64,000 bases of DNA, from positions 248,001 to 312,000 of the forward strand of contig NZ_JACORU010000007.1 in the NCBI RefSeq assembly GCF_014297445.1, read 5' to 3'. Numbering within the stretch: the first letter of the stretch is position 1; the number at the start of each line of letters is the position of its first letter. Source of the stretch: Ramlibacter albus (GTDB lineage: Bacteria > Pseudomonadota > Gammaproteobacteria > Burkholderiales > Burkholderiaceae_C). This document shows, in pieces, positions 20,637 through 31,052 of this stretch. The notes beneath the pieces are model-generated. The model had not been told where the DNA came from, ran no database searches, and saw nothing but the letters and a program-made list of their open reading frames with translations. The translations under genes and the position numbers were made by a program.

Positions 20637-20657
20637 CCCGCAATTCTACTGTGCGGG
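20637..20657 (-). terminator. Weak hairpin after rluB, possible terminator
   Basis: On the minus strand, CCCGCA and TGCGGG form a 6-bp stem around a 9-base loop just after the rluB stop, followed by CTTTGCC and, further on, five Ts. It lies in the 84-bp gap between rluB and ndk. Stem and T tract are both weak. Confidence 0.35.
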
Positions 20658-20662
20658 TGTGA

Positions 20663-22122
20663 CTAACGCCCGCGTCCGCCACCACCACCGCCGCCACGGC
20701 CGCGGTTGCCGCCACGGCCACCACCGCCCATGCCGCCGCCGCCGCCCTGCCCCTGCCGGTGGCGGGTGAAGCTGTCGGCGCCGATGTAGCCGAAGGAGGT
20801 CTTCATCGGGTCGGGCTGGCCACCGCCGCCGCCGCCGCCCTGGCCGCCACCGCCGCCCTTGTTGCGGCGCTGGTTGTTGTTGTTGTTGCCCTGGCCCTGC
20901 TTGGGCATCGGCCCGCCTTGCGGACGCGGGCCGTCGCCGCGGCCGCCGCCCCGGCGGCGCTTGTTGCGCCCGCCGCGGTCGTCACCCTCGCGTTGCTGCT
21001 GCTGGGGTTGCGGCATGCCGGCGGCCTGGGCGATCAGGCGGATGTCGCGCTCGTCCAGCTCCATCCACGCACCGCGCTTGAGGCCGCGCGGCAGCACCAT
21101 GGCGCCGTAGCGGATACGGATGAGGCGGCTCACGGCGTGGCCCACGGCCTCGAACAGGCGGCGCACCTCGCGGTTGCGGCCTTCGCTGATCGTCACCTGG
21201 TACCAGACGTTGGAGCCTTCGCCGCCGCCCTCCTCGATGGAGCTGAAGGCGGCCTTGCCGTCGTCGAGGTCCACCCCGTCGAGCAGGCGCTGCCTTTCTT
21301 CCGTCGAGAGCGCGCCGAGCACGCGAACCGCGTACTCGCGCTCCAGCCCGAAGCGCGGATGCATGAGCTTGTTGGCCAGCTCGCCCGAATTCGTGAAGAG
21401 CAGCAGGCCCTCGGTGTTGAGGTCCAGCCGGCCCACCGACTGCCACTTGCCCTGCTGCAGCTTGGGCAGCTTGCGGAACACGGTGGGGCGGTTCTGCGGG
21501 TCGTCGTGCGTGACGACCTCGCCGACGGGCTTGTGGTACGCGATCACGCGCGGCGGCGGCGGCGCGATGCGCACCTTGATTGGCCGGCCGTTGACCTTGA
21601 TCGAGTCGCCGAACTGGATGCGCTGGCCGATGTGGGCGGGCTCGTTGTTGACCGAGATGCGCCCCTCCATGATGAGCTGCTCCATCTCCAGGCGCGAGCC
21701 GAGGCCGGCCTGCGCGAGCACCTTGTGCAGCTTGGGCGTTTCGGGCTGCGGGCCCAGCACGCGCTTGGCCGGGCCGGCGTCGGGGCTTTCCTCGTCGGCG
21801 TCGAAGCGGCCGGTGATGACGTCCTCGAAGCGCACGGCCTCGGGCGGCTCGGGCTGCACCTGCTGGCGGTCCCGGCGGGCGCCGCGCCCGGCACGCGGGC
21901 CGTCGCCCTCTTCGTCCTCGTCCTCGTCGTCCTGCCCGTCGCCATCGTCCTGGTCGTCGTCGTCTTCGGCGGCTGCGCGCGGCTCGGCCCGGGGCGTGCG
22001 CGGCTGCGGCTGCGCCTCGGCCTGCGGCGGGATGGCCGCGCCGTCGTCCGCCTGCGGCGGCCCGGCCGTGTCGTCGTCGTTCGGGACAGGGGCGCGCGCG
22101 GTGTCGTCGGCAGTGGGTTCGT

Positions 22123-22126
<4 letters not shown>
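20663..22126 (-). CDS. rluB: 23S rRNA pseudouridine synthase RluB with long disordered tails
   Basis: Makes pseudouridine 2605 in 23S rRNA. The core has an S4 domain (from about residue 132, [14 protein letters not shown]) and the RsuA-family catalytic domain with Asp235 in [11 protein letters not shown]. The core is flanked by a roughly 130-residue N-terminal tail dominated by Asp, Glu and Pro and a roughly 100-residue C-terminal tail made of Gly, Arg, Asn and Gln (RGG-like). Total length 487, well above the E. coli protein of about 290. The two oppositely charged tails are the odd feature. It overlaps scpB by 4 bp. Confidence 0.93.
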
Positions 22127-22923
<797 letters not shown>

Positions 22924-22974
22924 GGTTTTCTTACTTCGGGAACGGGCACCGCTGGTGCGGCGCGGGGGGCCTGT

Positions 22975-23970
22975 TCAGGCCCGGGGAGGTTGGCCCGGGG
23001 GCCACTCGATTTCATTGTAACGCAGCCTCCACGCGGCCAAGGCCTGCAGGAGATCGCCGGGCGGCCGCGCGTGGAAGGCAAGCGACACGCCCGTGGCGGG
23101 GTGCGCGAACGCGAGCCGGTACGCATGCAGCGCCTGCCGCGTGAGCCCCGCGGCCGGCGCGCCGCCATAGAGCTCGTCGCCCACCAGCGGGTGCCCGATG
23201 TGCGCCATGTGCACGCGGATCTGGTGCGTGCGGCCGGTGTGCAGCTTCGCGCGCACCCAGCAGCCCGCGTCGGCGTTCTCGATCAGCTCCAGCGTCGTCG
23301 AAGCCGCCTTGCCGGGATGACGCTGCAAGTCGACCACCGCCATGCGCAGGCGGTTGCGCGGGTCGCGGCCGATCGGCGCATCGACGTGCCGCACGGGCGC
23401 GCCTTCCCAGGGCCGATGCGCGAGCGCGAGGTACTCGCGTGCCACTTCGCGCGCCGCGATCATCTGCACCAGCCGGTCCATCGCCGCGCGCGTGCGCGCC
23501 ACCACCATCAACCCGCTCGTGTCCTTGTCGAGGCGGTGCACGATGCCCGCGCGCGGCAGCGCCGCGGCACGCGGGTCGCGGCCGAGCAAGGCATTGAGCA
23601 GCGTGCCCGACCAGTTGCCCGGCGCCGGGTGCACCACGAGGCCCGCGGGCTTGTCGATGACGAGCAGGTGTTCGTCCTCGTGCACGACATCCAGTGCGAT
23701 GTCCTCCGGGCGGAAAGCCTGGCTTTGCGGCGTGGGCTTGAGCTCGATCTCGCCGGCGTCGCCCGCCTTGACCTTGGCCGACGCCTTGGTCGCGGGCCGC
23801 CCCGCGAGTTGCACCGCACCGGCTTCCACCAGCTGCTGCAGGTAGCTGCGCGAGAACTCCGGCACGAGCTGCGCGAGCGCGCGGTCCAGCCGCTCGCCGT
23901 GCAGCGCGGAAGTGATGGTGAACGAGCGCCGCTCGACGCCTTCGTCGTCTTCCGCGCCTTCGTCGGACAT
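22975..23970 (-). CDS. rluD: 23S rRNA pseudouridine synthase RluD
   Basis: Makes pseudouridines 1911, 1915 and 1917 in helix 69 of 23S rRNA. The 331-residue protein shows an S4 domain (LDRALAQLVPEFSRSYLQQL), the catalytic GIVHRLDKDTSG with Asp148, and the RTHQIRVH motif. It is divergent from bamD, a widely conserved arrangement (rluD/bamD), with 56 bp between the start codons. Confidence 0.95.
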   Translation of the reverse strand: MSDEGAEDDEGVERRSFTITSALHGERLDRALAQLVPEFSRSYLQQLVEAGAVQLAGRPATKASAKVKAGDAGEIELKPTPQSQAFRPEDIALDVVHEDEHLLVIDKPAGLVVHPAPGNWSGTLLNALLGRDPRAAALPRAGIVHRLDKDTSGLMVVARTRAAMDRLVQMIAAREVAREYLALAHRPWEGAPVRHVDAPIGRDPRNRLRMAVVDLQRHPGKAASTTLELIENADAGCWVRAKLHTGRTHQIRVHMAHIGHPLVGDELYGGAPAAGLTRQALHAYRLAFAHPATGVSLAFHARPPGDLLQALAAWRLRYNEIEWPPGQPPRA

Positions 23971-23991
23971 GGGCGCGAGAGGGTCGGTCGA

Positions 23992-23997
23992 TATAAT
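23992..23997 (+). promoter_or_regulatory. Perfect -10 box (TATAAT) upstream of bamD
   Basis: TATAAT lies 29 bases before the bamD ATG in the rluD-bamD divergent gap. No good -35 hexamer is visible at 16-18 bases upstream, so assignment rests on the -10 box alone. Confidence 0.4.
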
Positions 23998-24026
23998 GAT
24001 TTCGCCCTTTTCCCGAGAGTTAACGC

Positions 24027-24833
24027 TTGATGCTTCGCCTTCAATTATCCGTGGTCGCCCTCGTCATGGCCGGCGTTCTTGCCGGCTGCGCTTCGACGGA
24101 GGAAGACAAGACCGCCGCGTGGAGCCCCAACAAGCTCTACGCCGAAGCGAAGGACGAGCTCGCCGCCGGCGCGTACGACCGCGCCATCCCGCTGTTCGAG
24201 AAGCTCGAAGGCCGCGCCGCCGGCACGCCGCTCGCGCAGCAGGCGCAGCTGGAGAAAGCCTACGCGCAGTGGAAGGCCAACCAGCAGCCCGAAGCCATGG
24301 CCACGCTGGACCGCTTCATGAAGCTGCACCCGGCCAGCCCCGCGTACGACTACGCGCTGTACCTCAAGGGCCTGGTCAACTTCAACGACAACCTGGGCCT
24401 GCTGTCGTTCCTGTCGCGGCAGGACCTGTCGGAGCGCGACCAGAAGGCCGCGAAGGAATCGTTCGAGGCCTTCAAGGAGCTCGTGGCGAAGTACCCCGAC
24501 TCCAAGTACGCGCCCGATTCGCGCGTGCGCATGGCCTACATCGTCAACTCGCTCGCGCAGTACGAGGTGCACGTCGCCCGCTTCTACTACAGCCGCGGCG
24601 CGTACGTCGCGGCGATCAACCGCGCGCAATCGGCCATCGCCGAATACCGCGACGTGCCCGCGCTCGAAGAGGCGCTGGGCATCCTGATGCGCTCCTACGA
24701 CGCGCTGGGCATGGCCAAGCTGGCGAGCGACACGCGCCGCGTACTCGAGAAGAGCTATCCGCAAAGCGCGTGGCTGGGCGGCACGGGCAGCGGCCCCGGC
24801 GCTACGCAGAAGCCGTGGTGGAAGCTCTGGTAA
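24027..24833 (+). CDS. bamD: Outer membrane assembly lipoprotein BamD
   Basis: Essential TPR lipoprotein of the BAM complex. The 268 residues begin with a lipoprotein signal peptide (lipobox LAGC, Cys20), followed by TPR units (LYAEAKDELAAGAYDRAIPLFEKLE and others). Together with bamB at 13 kb, two of the BAM lipoproteins are encoded in this window. Its 3' end overlaps the convergent helicase gene by 32 bp. Confidence 0.95.
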   Translation: MMLRLQLSVVALVMAGVLAGCASTEEDKTAAWSPNKLYAEAKDELAAGAYDRAIPLFEKLEGRAAGTPLAQQAQLEKAYAQWKANQQPEAMATLDRFMKLHPASPAYDYALYLKGLVNFNDNLGLLSFLSRQDLSERDQKAAKESFEAFKELVAKYPDSKYAPDSRVRMAYIVNSLAQYEVHVARFYYSRGAYVAAINRAQSAIAEYRDVPALEEALGILMRSYDALGMAKLASDTRRVLEKSYPQSAWLGGTGSGPGATQKPWWKLW

Positions 24834-26805
24834 GCGCGTCGAGCGCCTCCAGGAACTCCTCTTGCGATTGCAGCCGCCGCATCGGCGGCAGCGCAGCCAT
24901 CAGGCGCCGGCCGTAGCCCATCGCGGCCAGCCGCGTATCGCACACCACCAACAGGCCACGGTCCGACTCGCGCCGGATCAACCGCCCTGCCCCCTGCTTG
25001 AGCGCCACCGCGGCCTCCGGCACGAAGTAATCGTTGAACGGGCTGCGGCCTTCCGACTCCAGCCGGCGCGAACGCGCCTCTACCAGCGGGTCGTTCGGCG
25101 GCGGGAACGGCAGCTTGTCGATGATGACCAGCTGCAACGCATCGCCCGGCACGTCCACGCCTTCCCAGAAAGACGCGGAGGCCACCAGCACGCAACCCGG
25201 GCGGCCCTGCGTGGCGCCTTCGCGGAACCGGTCGATCAGCGCGCGCTTGGGCCACTGGCCCTGCACCAGCACTTCGACTTCCTGTGAGCCTTCGAAGCGC
25301 CGCTGCAGGTCCTCGCCGATCGCGCGCAGCGCGCGCAGCGTGGTGGTGAGCACCATCGTGCGCCCGCCGAGGCGCCGCACCGCATCGGCCGCAAGCGCCG
25401 CGACGGCGGGGCTGTGCCCCGGCTCGTTCGGCCGCGGCATCGCACGCGGCACGTACACGCCCGCCTGGGACGCGTAGTCGAACGGGCTGTCGACGCGAAT
25501 CACATCGGCCTCCTGCAGCCCGCACGGCTCGGTGAACCACGTCAGGCGCGCATCGTCGCCGAGCGTCGCGGAGGTGAAGACCCAGGTGCGCTGCGAGGTC
25601 TCCTCGCCGGCCTTGAGCAGCTTCGTCTGCACGGCCTGGGCAATGTCCAGCGGCGACTCGACGAGGCGCAGGTGGTTGCCGACATCGACCCAGCGCACGG
25701 AGCCTTCCTGCGGGTCGCGCGCAAAGGCCGCCGCGCGTTCCGCGAGCGACGCCGCGCGTTCGTGCAGCCGCACGAAGTCGGGCGCGATCTCGCTGACGGT
25801 GCCCAGCCCTTCCATCGCATCGGCGCAAGCGCCCTGCAGGGTCTCGAGCGCGTCGAACCACGCCTGCGGCGCCACGCCTTCGGGCGACTCGCCGTTCCAG
25901 CGCAGGCGCGCCCCCGGCGTGTTGCGGCCCACGACCAGCCGCAGGTCGCGCGCCGCCCGTTCGCAGCTTGCGGCCAGCGCCTGCCAATCCACGAGGCCGC
26001 GTGCCTGCTGCAGCCCCGCGGCCAGCATGTCGCGCGTGAAGTCGAGCAGTTGCCCGGTCCCCAGCTGCTTGCCGAGGAACTGCACGCCGGTTTCATTGAG
26101 CTGGTGCGCCTCGTCGAAGATGGCCACGCGCACCGTCGGCAGCAGCTCGGCCATGCCCGACTCGCGCACCGCGAGGTCGGCGAAGAACAGGTGGTGGTTC
26201 ACCACGACCACATCGGCCTGCAGCGCCTCGCGCCGGGCGAGGTTGACGTGGCAGCTGCGGAACTTCGGGCATTCGCCGCCCAGGCAGTTCTCGCGCGTGG
26301 AGGTCACGAGCGGGATCACGGGCGAGCGCTCGTCCAGGCCCGGCATCTCCGCCAGGTCGCCGGTGCGCGTGACTTGCGCCCATTGCTCCACCTTCGCGAG
26401 CACGCGCACGGCGGTGCGGTCCGGCAGCGTCGAATCGCGCCGGGCCTGCTCCAGGCGGTGCAGGCACAGGTAGCTGCCCCGCCCCTTGAGCAGCGCCATG
26501 CGAACCGGCAGCCCCAGCGCCTCGGCCAGGCGCGGCAGGTCGCGCCCGAACAGCTGGTCCTGCAGCGTCTTGGTGGCGGTGGACAGCAGCACGCGCTCAC
26601 CGCTGAGCAGGCTGGGCACCAGATATGAGAACGTTTTGCCGACGCCGGTGCCCGCCTCGACCACCAGCGCGCCGCCCGTCTCGATGGCGCGCGCCACGGC
26701 CAGCGCCATGTCGGTCTGGCCCGAGCGGGGGCGGAATTCGTCGGCCGCGCGCGAAAGCACCCCGCCCGGGGCAAAGGCCTCACGGGCCGATTCACTCAGG
26801 GACAT
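24802..26805 (-). CDS. DinG/YoaA-family ATP-dependent DNA helicase
   Basis: XPD-like superfamily 2 helicase with an iron-sulfur cluster. Walker A at residues 51-58 (AGTGVGKT), DEAH box near 231, and four candidate cluster cysteines at 114, 174, 179 and 185 (YLCLHR; ENCLGGECPKFRSC). The 667 residues and single-polypeptide layout fit YoaA better than DinG, but the two are hard to separate by eye. The roles known for the family are R-loop removal and repair of stalled forks. Its last 32 bp overlap bamD tail to tail. Confidence 0.88.
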   Translation of the reverse strand: MSLSESAREAFAPGGVLSRAADEFRPRSGQTDMALAVARAIETGGALVVEAGTGVGKTFSYLVPSLLSGERVLLSTATKTLQDQLFGRDLPRLAEALGLPVRMALLKGRGSYLCLHRLEQARRDSTLPDRTAVRVLAKVEQWAQVTRTGDLAEMPGLDERSPVIPLVTSTRENCLGGECPKFRSCHVNLARREALQADVVVVNHHLFFADLAVRESGMAELLPTVRVAIFDEAHQLNETGVQFLGKQLGTGQLLDFTRDMLAAGLQQARGLVDWQALAASCERAARDLRLVVGRNTPGARLRWNGESPEGVAPQAWFDALETLQGACADAMEGLGTVSEIAPDFVRLHERAASLAERAAAFARDPQEGSVRWVDVGNHLRLVESPLDIAQAVQTKLLKAGEETSQRTWVFTSATLGDDARLTWFTEPCGLQEADVIRVDSPFDYASQAGVYVPRAMPRPNEPGHSPAVAALAADAVRRLGGRTMVLTTTLRALRAIGEDLQRRFEGSQEVEVLVQGQWPKRALIDRFREGATQGRPGCVLVASASFWEGVDVPGDALQLVIIDKLPFPPPNDPLVEARSRRLESEGRSPFNDYFVPEAAVALKQGAGRLIRRESDRGLLVVCDTRLAAMGYGRRLMAALPPMRRLQSQEEFLEALDALTRASTTASA

Positions 26806-26809
26806 GGGT

Positions 26810-27022
26810 TCAGGCAGGCTCTTTCGGGTCCAGGACGAGTTCCAGGCGCGCGATCTCGTCGCGCAGCGCCAGGCGCCGCTTCTTGAGGCGCCGTAGCATC
26901 AACTCGTCCACCGGGGTCTGGTCGGCCGCGCGGTCGATCAGCGCGTCGAGGTCGGCATGCTCCATCTTCAGCTCGATCAGCCGCCTTTCCGGGGAGTGCA
27001 GGTTGGAGTCCAGGGCTGACAT
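26810..27022 (-). CDS. YdcH (DUF465) family small protein
   Basis: A 70-residue, mostly helical, highly charged protein. The sequence ERRLIELKMEHADLDALID followed by LKKRRLALRDEIARL matches DUF465/YdcH. Function unknown. The start at MSALDSN (27022) was preferred over an ATG at 27133 that would add 37 residues outside the family. It ends 4 bp upstream of the helicase start, so the two are probably co-transcribed. Confidence 0.8.
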   Translation of the reverse strand: MSALDSNLHSPERRLIELKMEHADLDALIDRAADQTPVDELMLRRLKKRRLALRDEIARLELVLDPKEPA

Positions 27023-27116
27023 GCGAGGCGCGGAGCGGTTCACTTCGATAATACGTCTTTCGCAAGTAATAATCGAGGAAGACCCGCCCTGCCATTCAGG
27101 GCATGATGCTCTCAGC

Positions 27117-27887
27117 ATGGCCACATCCAACAAAGGTTACCGACTCACCGCCTCGACCGGCATCCACAAGGGCGACCGCGAGTACCAGCAGGACCAGATC
27201 GCGCTGCTTTCCCATCCCCGGATCAGCGGCTGCGTGCTCGGCGTCGTCGCGGACGGCATGGGCGGCCGCAGCGGCGGCCGCAAGGCGAGCGACCAGGTGA
27301 TGCTCACGGCCAAGCAGCTGTTCGAGCGCTACTCGCCCGACCACGACGACCCGCCGGTGCTGCTGAAGCAGGTGGTGTCGGAGTCGCACCTCGTCATCAA
27401 GCTCACGGCCATCTCGTCGGAGCAGGAGCCGCACAGCACGATCGCGGCCTTCCTGATCAACCCGAACGGCGAATGCCACTGGATCCACGCCGGCGACTCG
27501 CGCATCTACCACTACCACGGCAGCAAGCTCGTCAAGCGCACGATGGACCATTCCTACGTGCAGACGCTGGTGGACGCGGGCCAGCTCACCGAAGAAGAAG
27601 CCAACGTGCACCCGCAGTCCAACATCCTCATGGGGTGCCTGGGCGCGGAGGAAGAGCCGCCGATGGACCTGCACCACATCTCGCAGCTGCGCCCCGGCGA
27701 CGTGCTGATGGCGTGCAGCGACGGCGTGTGGCACTACTTCAGCCCGGCGGAGCTGGGCTCGGTGCTGTCGTCGCTGTCGCCGCGCGAGGCGACGGAGTTC
27801 CTGATCGAGAAGGCGCGCTCGCGCGCGCGGGGCGGCGGCGACAACCTGTCGCTGGTGATCGTCAAGCTCGAACCGCTCGACGCCTGA
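27117..27887 (+). CDS. PP2C-family serine/threonine protein phosphatase
   Basis: Metal-dependent phosphatase of 256 residues. Motifs in order: GDREYQQDQ, VADGMGG (metal-binding Asp), HAGDSRIY, SDGVW and GGGDNLSLV. No membrane segment or regulatory domain is attached. Phosphatases of this type often pair with Hanks-type kinases or PASTA/type VI systems, but no kinase gene lies nearby. The start is set at MATSNKG; the frame extends far upstream only as a shadow of the helicase. Confidence 0.88.
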   Translation: MATSNKGYRLTASTGIHKGDREYQQDQIALLSHPRISGCVLGVVADGMGGRSGGRKASDQVMLTAKQLFERYSPDHDDPPVLLKQVVSESHLVIKLTAISSEQEPHSTIAAFLINPNGECHWIHAGDSRIYHYHGSKLVKRTMDHSYVQTLVDAGQLTEEEANVHPQSNILMGCLGAEEEPPMDLHHISQLRPGDVLMACSDGVWHYFSPAELGSVLSSLSPREATEFLIEKARSRARGGGDNLSLVIVKLEPLDA

Positions 27888-27889
27888 CC

Positions 27890-28522
27890 TCAGGGTGCCT
27901 TCGGCGGCGGCAAGTCCGACGCCGCCGGCTTCTTGCGCTGCGCGATGCGCTTCTGCGTCTGCGCGCGATGCTCCTGCGCATCCTTCTGGCGCTTCTCGTA
28001 CTCGGCCCGGTGCGCCGCCGCTTCCTGCGCCTTGTCCTGCTGCGCCTTCGCGGCGCCGGCCTCGCGCTGGCGGATCCGGTTTTCCTGCTCCGCCGCGCGC
28101 TGCTGCCGCGCGCCTGCGGACTCCGGTTTCTTCGCGGCCTTGTCCGCCGCGCGCTCCTCGCGCGCCTTCTGGTCGGCCTGGGCCTTGGCGCGCTGCTGCG
28201 AGGCTTGCTCCTGCTTCGCGGCGGCGCTGCGCTCTTCCAGCTCGCGCTGGCGTTCGGCGGCGCGCTGCTTGCGCTCCTTGTCGTTCAGCGCGATCTCCTG
28301 GCGGCGCAGGTCGGCGATCACCTCGCGGCGGCGCGCCTTGGCCTCCTTCACGCAGTCGGTCACCGCGAACTTCGCATAGCAGGCCTTGTGCTCCTCGGCA
28401 AACAGCTGCTCCGCCTTCCTGCGCTCGGCCGCGATGCGTGCGCGCTCGGCGCCCGTGTCCAGCTGCGCGTGCGCTTGCGCGGCGAGCAGCAGGACGGTTG
28501 TGACGAGCGCAAGGCGTTTCAT
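27890..28522 (-). CDS. Secreted coiled-coil protein of unknown function
   Basis: A 210-residue protein with a clear signal peptide (MKRLALVTTVLLLAAQAHA), a short region with two cysteines (KACYAKFAVTDCVKEAK) and then about 140 residues of Lys/Arg/Glu/Gln/Ala-rich predicted coiled coil. I recognise no enzymatic motif. Proteins of this look are regularly found after zapE in Comamonadaceae (recollection). It overlaps the zapE stop by 4 bp, so it is the last gene of the odh operon. Confidence 0.75.
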   Translation of the reverse strand: MKRLALVTTVLLLAAQAHAQLDTGAERARIAAERRKAEQLFAEEHKACYAKFAVTDCVKEAKARRREVIADLRRQEIALNDKERKQRAAERQRELEERSAAAKQEQASQQRAKAQADQKAREERAADKAAKKPESAGARQQRAAEQENRIRQREAGAAKAQQDKAQEAAAHRAEYEKRQKDAQEHRAQTQKRIAQRKKPAASDLPPPKAP

Positions 28523-29619
28523 GTGAGGCGGGTGTCGACGGTGCGGTGTTCGAGGGCCAGGAACTCGGTGGACTGCATCTCGTTGAGGCGGGACACCGTG
28601 CGCGGGAACTCGTGGGCCAGCGGCCCCTCGGTGTACAACGCCTCGGGTTCGACCTCGGCCGACAGGATCAGTTTCACGCGGCGATCGTAAAGAACGTCCA
28701 CCAGCCACGTGAAGCGCCGCGCCTCGGACGCGAGCCGGATCGACATCTTCGGCACGTCCGACAGCAGCACCGTGTGGAACTGCGACGCGATCTCCAGGTA
28801 GTCGTTCTGCGAGCGCGGGCCGCCGCACAGCTGCTTGAAGTCGAACCACACCACGCCGCCCGCCTTGCGCCGCGCGCGGATCTCGCGGTGCTCGATTTGC
28901 AGCACCGGGTCCTCGTCGTGCATCTCGGCCAGCCGGGTGAAGGCCGCGTTCATCTCTTCGTCCGCCTGCGGGCCCAGGGGCGTGTGGTAGAGCTTGACCT
29001 GCTCCATCGTGCGGCGTCGGTAGTCCACGCCGTTGTCCACAGAGAGCACTTCCAGCTTTTCGTTCAGGAGGGCGATCGCGGGCAGGATGCGGTCGCGATG
29101 CAGCCCGTTGGGGTACAGGTCGTCCGGCTTGAAATTGGACGTGGTGACGAAGCCCACGCCGTTGTCGAACAGCGAGTCGAGCAGACGGTGCAGGATCATC
29201 GCGTCCGTGATGTCCGCGACGTGGAACTCGTCGAAGCAGATCAGGCGATACCGCTTGGCGATGTTCTCGCCCAGCGCATCGAGCGGGTTCACGGTGCCTT
29301 GCAATTCGGCCAGCTCGCGGTGCACCTCGCGCATGAACTCGTGGAAGTGCAGCCGCGTCTTGCGGCGGATCGGCACGGCCTGGAAGAAGCAGTCCATCAG
29401 GAAGCTCTTGCCGCGGCCGACGCCGCCGTGCATGTACACGCCGCGCGGGATGGCGGGGCGGTTCAGCAGCTTCTTCAGGACGCTGGAGCGCTGCTCCTTG
29501 TACTCGGCCCAGTCGCGCGCGCAGCGGTCCAGCGCGTCGACGGCGCGCAGCTGCGCGGGGTCGCTCTGGTAACCCCGCGCGGCCAGCTCGGTTTCGTAGA
29601 CTTCGCGAACCGAGAGCAC
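28519..29619 (-). CDS. zapE: Cell division ATPase ZapE (AFG1 family)
   Basis: AFG1-like P-loop ATPase that in E. coli associates with FtsZ and the late divisome. The 366 residues show Walker A at 65-72 (GGVGRGKS), Walker B with ICFDEFHV near 127-134 and the TTSNF sensor. It starts 10 bp downstream of the odh lipoamide dehydrogenase, a linkage often seen in betaproteobacteria. Confidence 0.93.
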   Translation of the reverse strand: MLSVREVYETELAARGYQSDPAQLRAVDALDRCARDWAEYKEQRSSVLKKLLNRPAIPRGVYMHGGVGRGKSFLMDCFFQAVPIRRKTRLHFHEFMREVHRELAELQGTVNPLDALGENIAKRYRLICFDEFHVADITDAMILHRLLDSLFDNGVGFVTTSNFKPDDLYPNGLHRDRILPAIALLNEKLEVLSVDNGVDYRRRTMEQVKLYHTPLGPQADEEMNAAFTRLAEMHDEDPVLQIEHREIRARRKAGGVVWFDFKQLCGGPRSQNDYLEIASQFHTVLLSDVPKMSIRLASEARRFTWLVDVLYDRRVKLILSAEVEPEALYTEGPLAHEFPRTVSRLNEMQSTEFLALEHRTVDTRLT

Positions 29620-29629
29620 TGCGTCTCGA

Positions 29630-31042
29630 TCAGAAGTTCAGGCTGCGCTTGTCGACGGCCAGTGCCGCTTCCTTCGTCGCTTCGGACAGCGACGGGTGCG
29701 CATGGCAGATGCGGGCGATGTCCTCGCTCGACGCGCGGAACTCCATCGCCACCACGGCTTCGGAGACCAGCTCGCTGGCCATGGGGCCGACGATGTGCAC
29801 GCCGAGGATCTCGTCCGTCTCCGCATGGGCGAGGAACTTCACCATGCCCGTCGTGTCGCCCAGCGCACGCGCACGGCCGTTGGCCATGAACGGGAAGGTG
29901 CCGGCCTTGTACTTCACGCCGGCGGCCTTGAGCTGCTGCTCGGTCTGGCCCACCCACGCGATCTCGGGGCTGGTGTAGATCACCCACGGGATGGTGTTGA
30001 AGTTGACGTGCCCGTGCTGGCCCGCGATGCGCTCGGCCACCGCCACGCCCTCCTCCTCCGCCTTGTGCGCGAGCATCGGGCCGCGCACGACGTCGCCCAC
30101 CGCCCACACGTTGGGCAGGTTGGTGCGGCACTCGTCATCGACCACGATCGCGCCACGCTCGTCGAGCTTCAGGCCCACCGCTTCGGCATTCAGGCCGATG
30201 GTGTTGGGCACGCGGCCGATGGACACGATCAGCTTGTCGACTTCCAGCACCTGGGCTTCGCCCTTGGCGTTGGTGTAGTTGACGGTGACCGTGTTGCCGT
30301 TCTTGATCTCGCCGACCTTCACGCCCAGCTCGATCTTCAGGCCCTGCTTGTCGAACGCCTTCTTCGCTTCCTTGGCGATCTGCTCATCGACGGCGCCCAG
30401 GAACGTGGGCAGCGCTTCAAGCACGGTCACTTCCGCACCGAGGCGGCGCCACACCGAGCCCATCTCCAGCCCGATGACGCCGGAGCCGATCAGGCCCAGC
30501 TTCTTCGGGATGTTGGCGATGGACAGCGCGCCGTCGTTGGACAGGATGTTCTTCTCGTCGAAGGGCGTGCCGGGCAGCGCGCGGGCATTGGAACCCGTGG
30601 CGATGATCACGTGCTTGGCAACGAGCGTCTCGTCGCCGACCTTCACTTCCGTGCCTTCGGCCGAGGTCTTCACGAACGAGCCGCGGCCGTGGAAGAACGC
30701 CACCTTGTTCTTCTTGAAGAGGAACAGGATGCCGTCGTTGTTCTGCTTCACCACCTGGTCCTTGCGGGCCAGCATCTTCGCGATGTCGACCTCGAGGCCG
30801 CTCACCTTGATGCCGTGGTCGGCGAAGTGCTTCGAGGCGTGCTCGTAGTTCTCCGACGACTGCAGCAGCGCCTTGGACGGGATGCAGCCCACGTTGGTGC
30901 AGGTGCCGCCGGGGGCGGGCTTGCCGCCCTTGGTCCACTCGTCGATGCAGGCCGTGTTGAAGCCCAGCTGGGCCGCGCGGATGGCGGCGATGTAGCCGCC
31001 GGGGCCGCCACCGATGACGACCACGTCAAAGTTCTTTGCCAT
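29630..31042 (-). CDS. lpdA: Dihydrolipoyl dehydrogenase of the 2-oxoglutarate dehydrogenase operon
   Basis: E3 subunit that reoxidises dihydrolipoyl groups using NAD+. The 470 residues lack a lipoyl domain, unlike the second copy at 43-44.8 kb. Visible: FAD-binding [17 protein letters not shown], redox pair in [16 protein letters not shown]-binding [13 protein letters not shown], and the C-terminal HAHPSLSEA with the catalytic His. It lies 10 bp downstream of odhB, so it most likely serves OGDH. Confidence 0.95.
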   Translation of the reverse strand: MAKNFDVVVIGGGPGGYIAAIRAAQLGFNTACIDEWTKGGKPAPGGTCTNVGCIPSKALLQSSENYEHASKHFADHGIKVSGLEVDIAKMLARKDQVVKQNNDGILFLFKKNKVAFFHGRGSFVKTSAEGTEVKVGDETLVAKHVIIATGSNARALPGTPFDEKNILSNDGALSIANIPKKLGLIGSGVIGLEMGSVWRRLGAEVTVLEALPTFLGAVDEQIAKEAKKAFDKQGLKIELGVKVGEIKNGNTVTVNYTNAKGEAQVLEVDKLIVSIGRVPNTIGLNAEAVGLKLDERGAIVVDDECRTNLPNVWAVGDVVRGPMLAHKAEEEGVAVAERIAGQHGHVNFNTIPWVIYTSPEIAWVGQTEQQLKAAGVKYKAGTFPFMANGRARALGDTTGMVKFLAHAETDEILGVHIVGPMASELVSEAVVAMEFRASSEDIARICHAHPSLSEATKEAALAVDKRSLNF

Positions 31043-31052
31043 GGCGCGCCCC

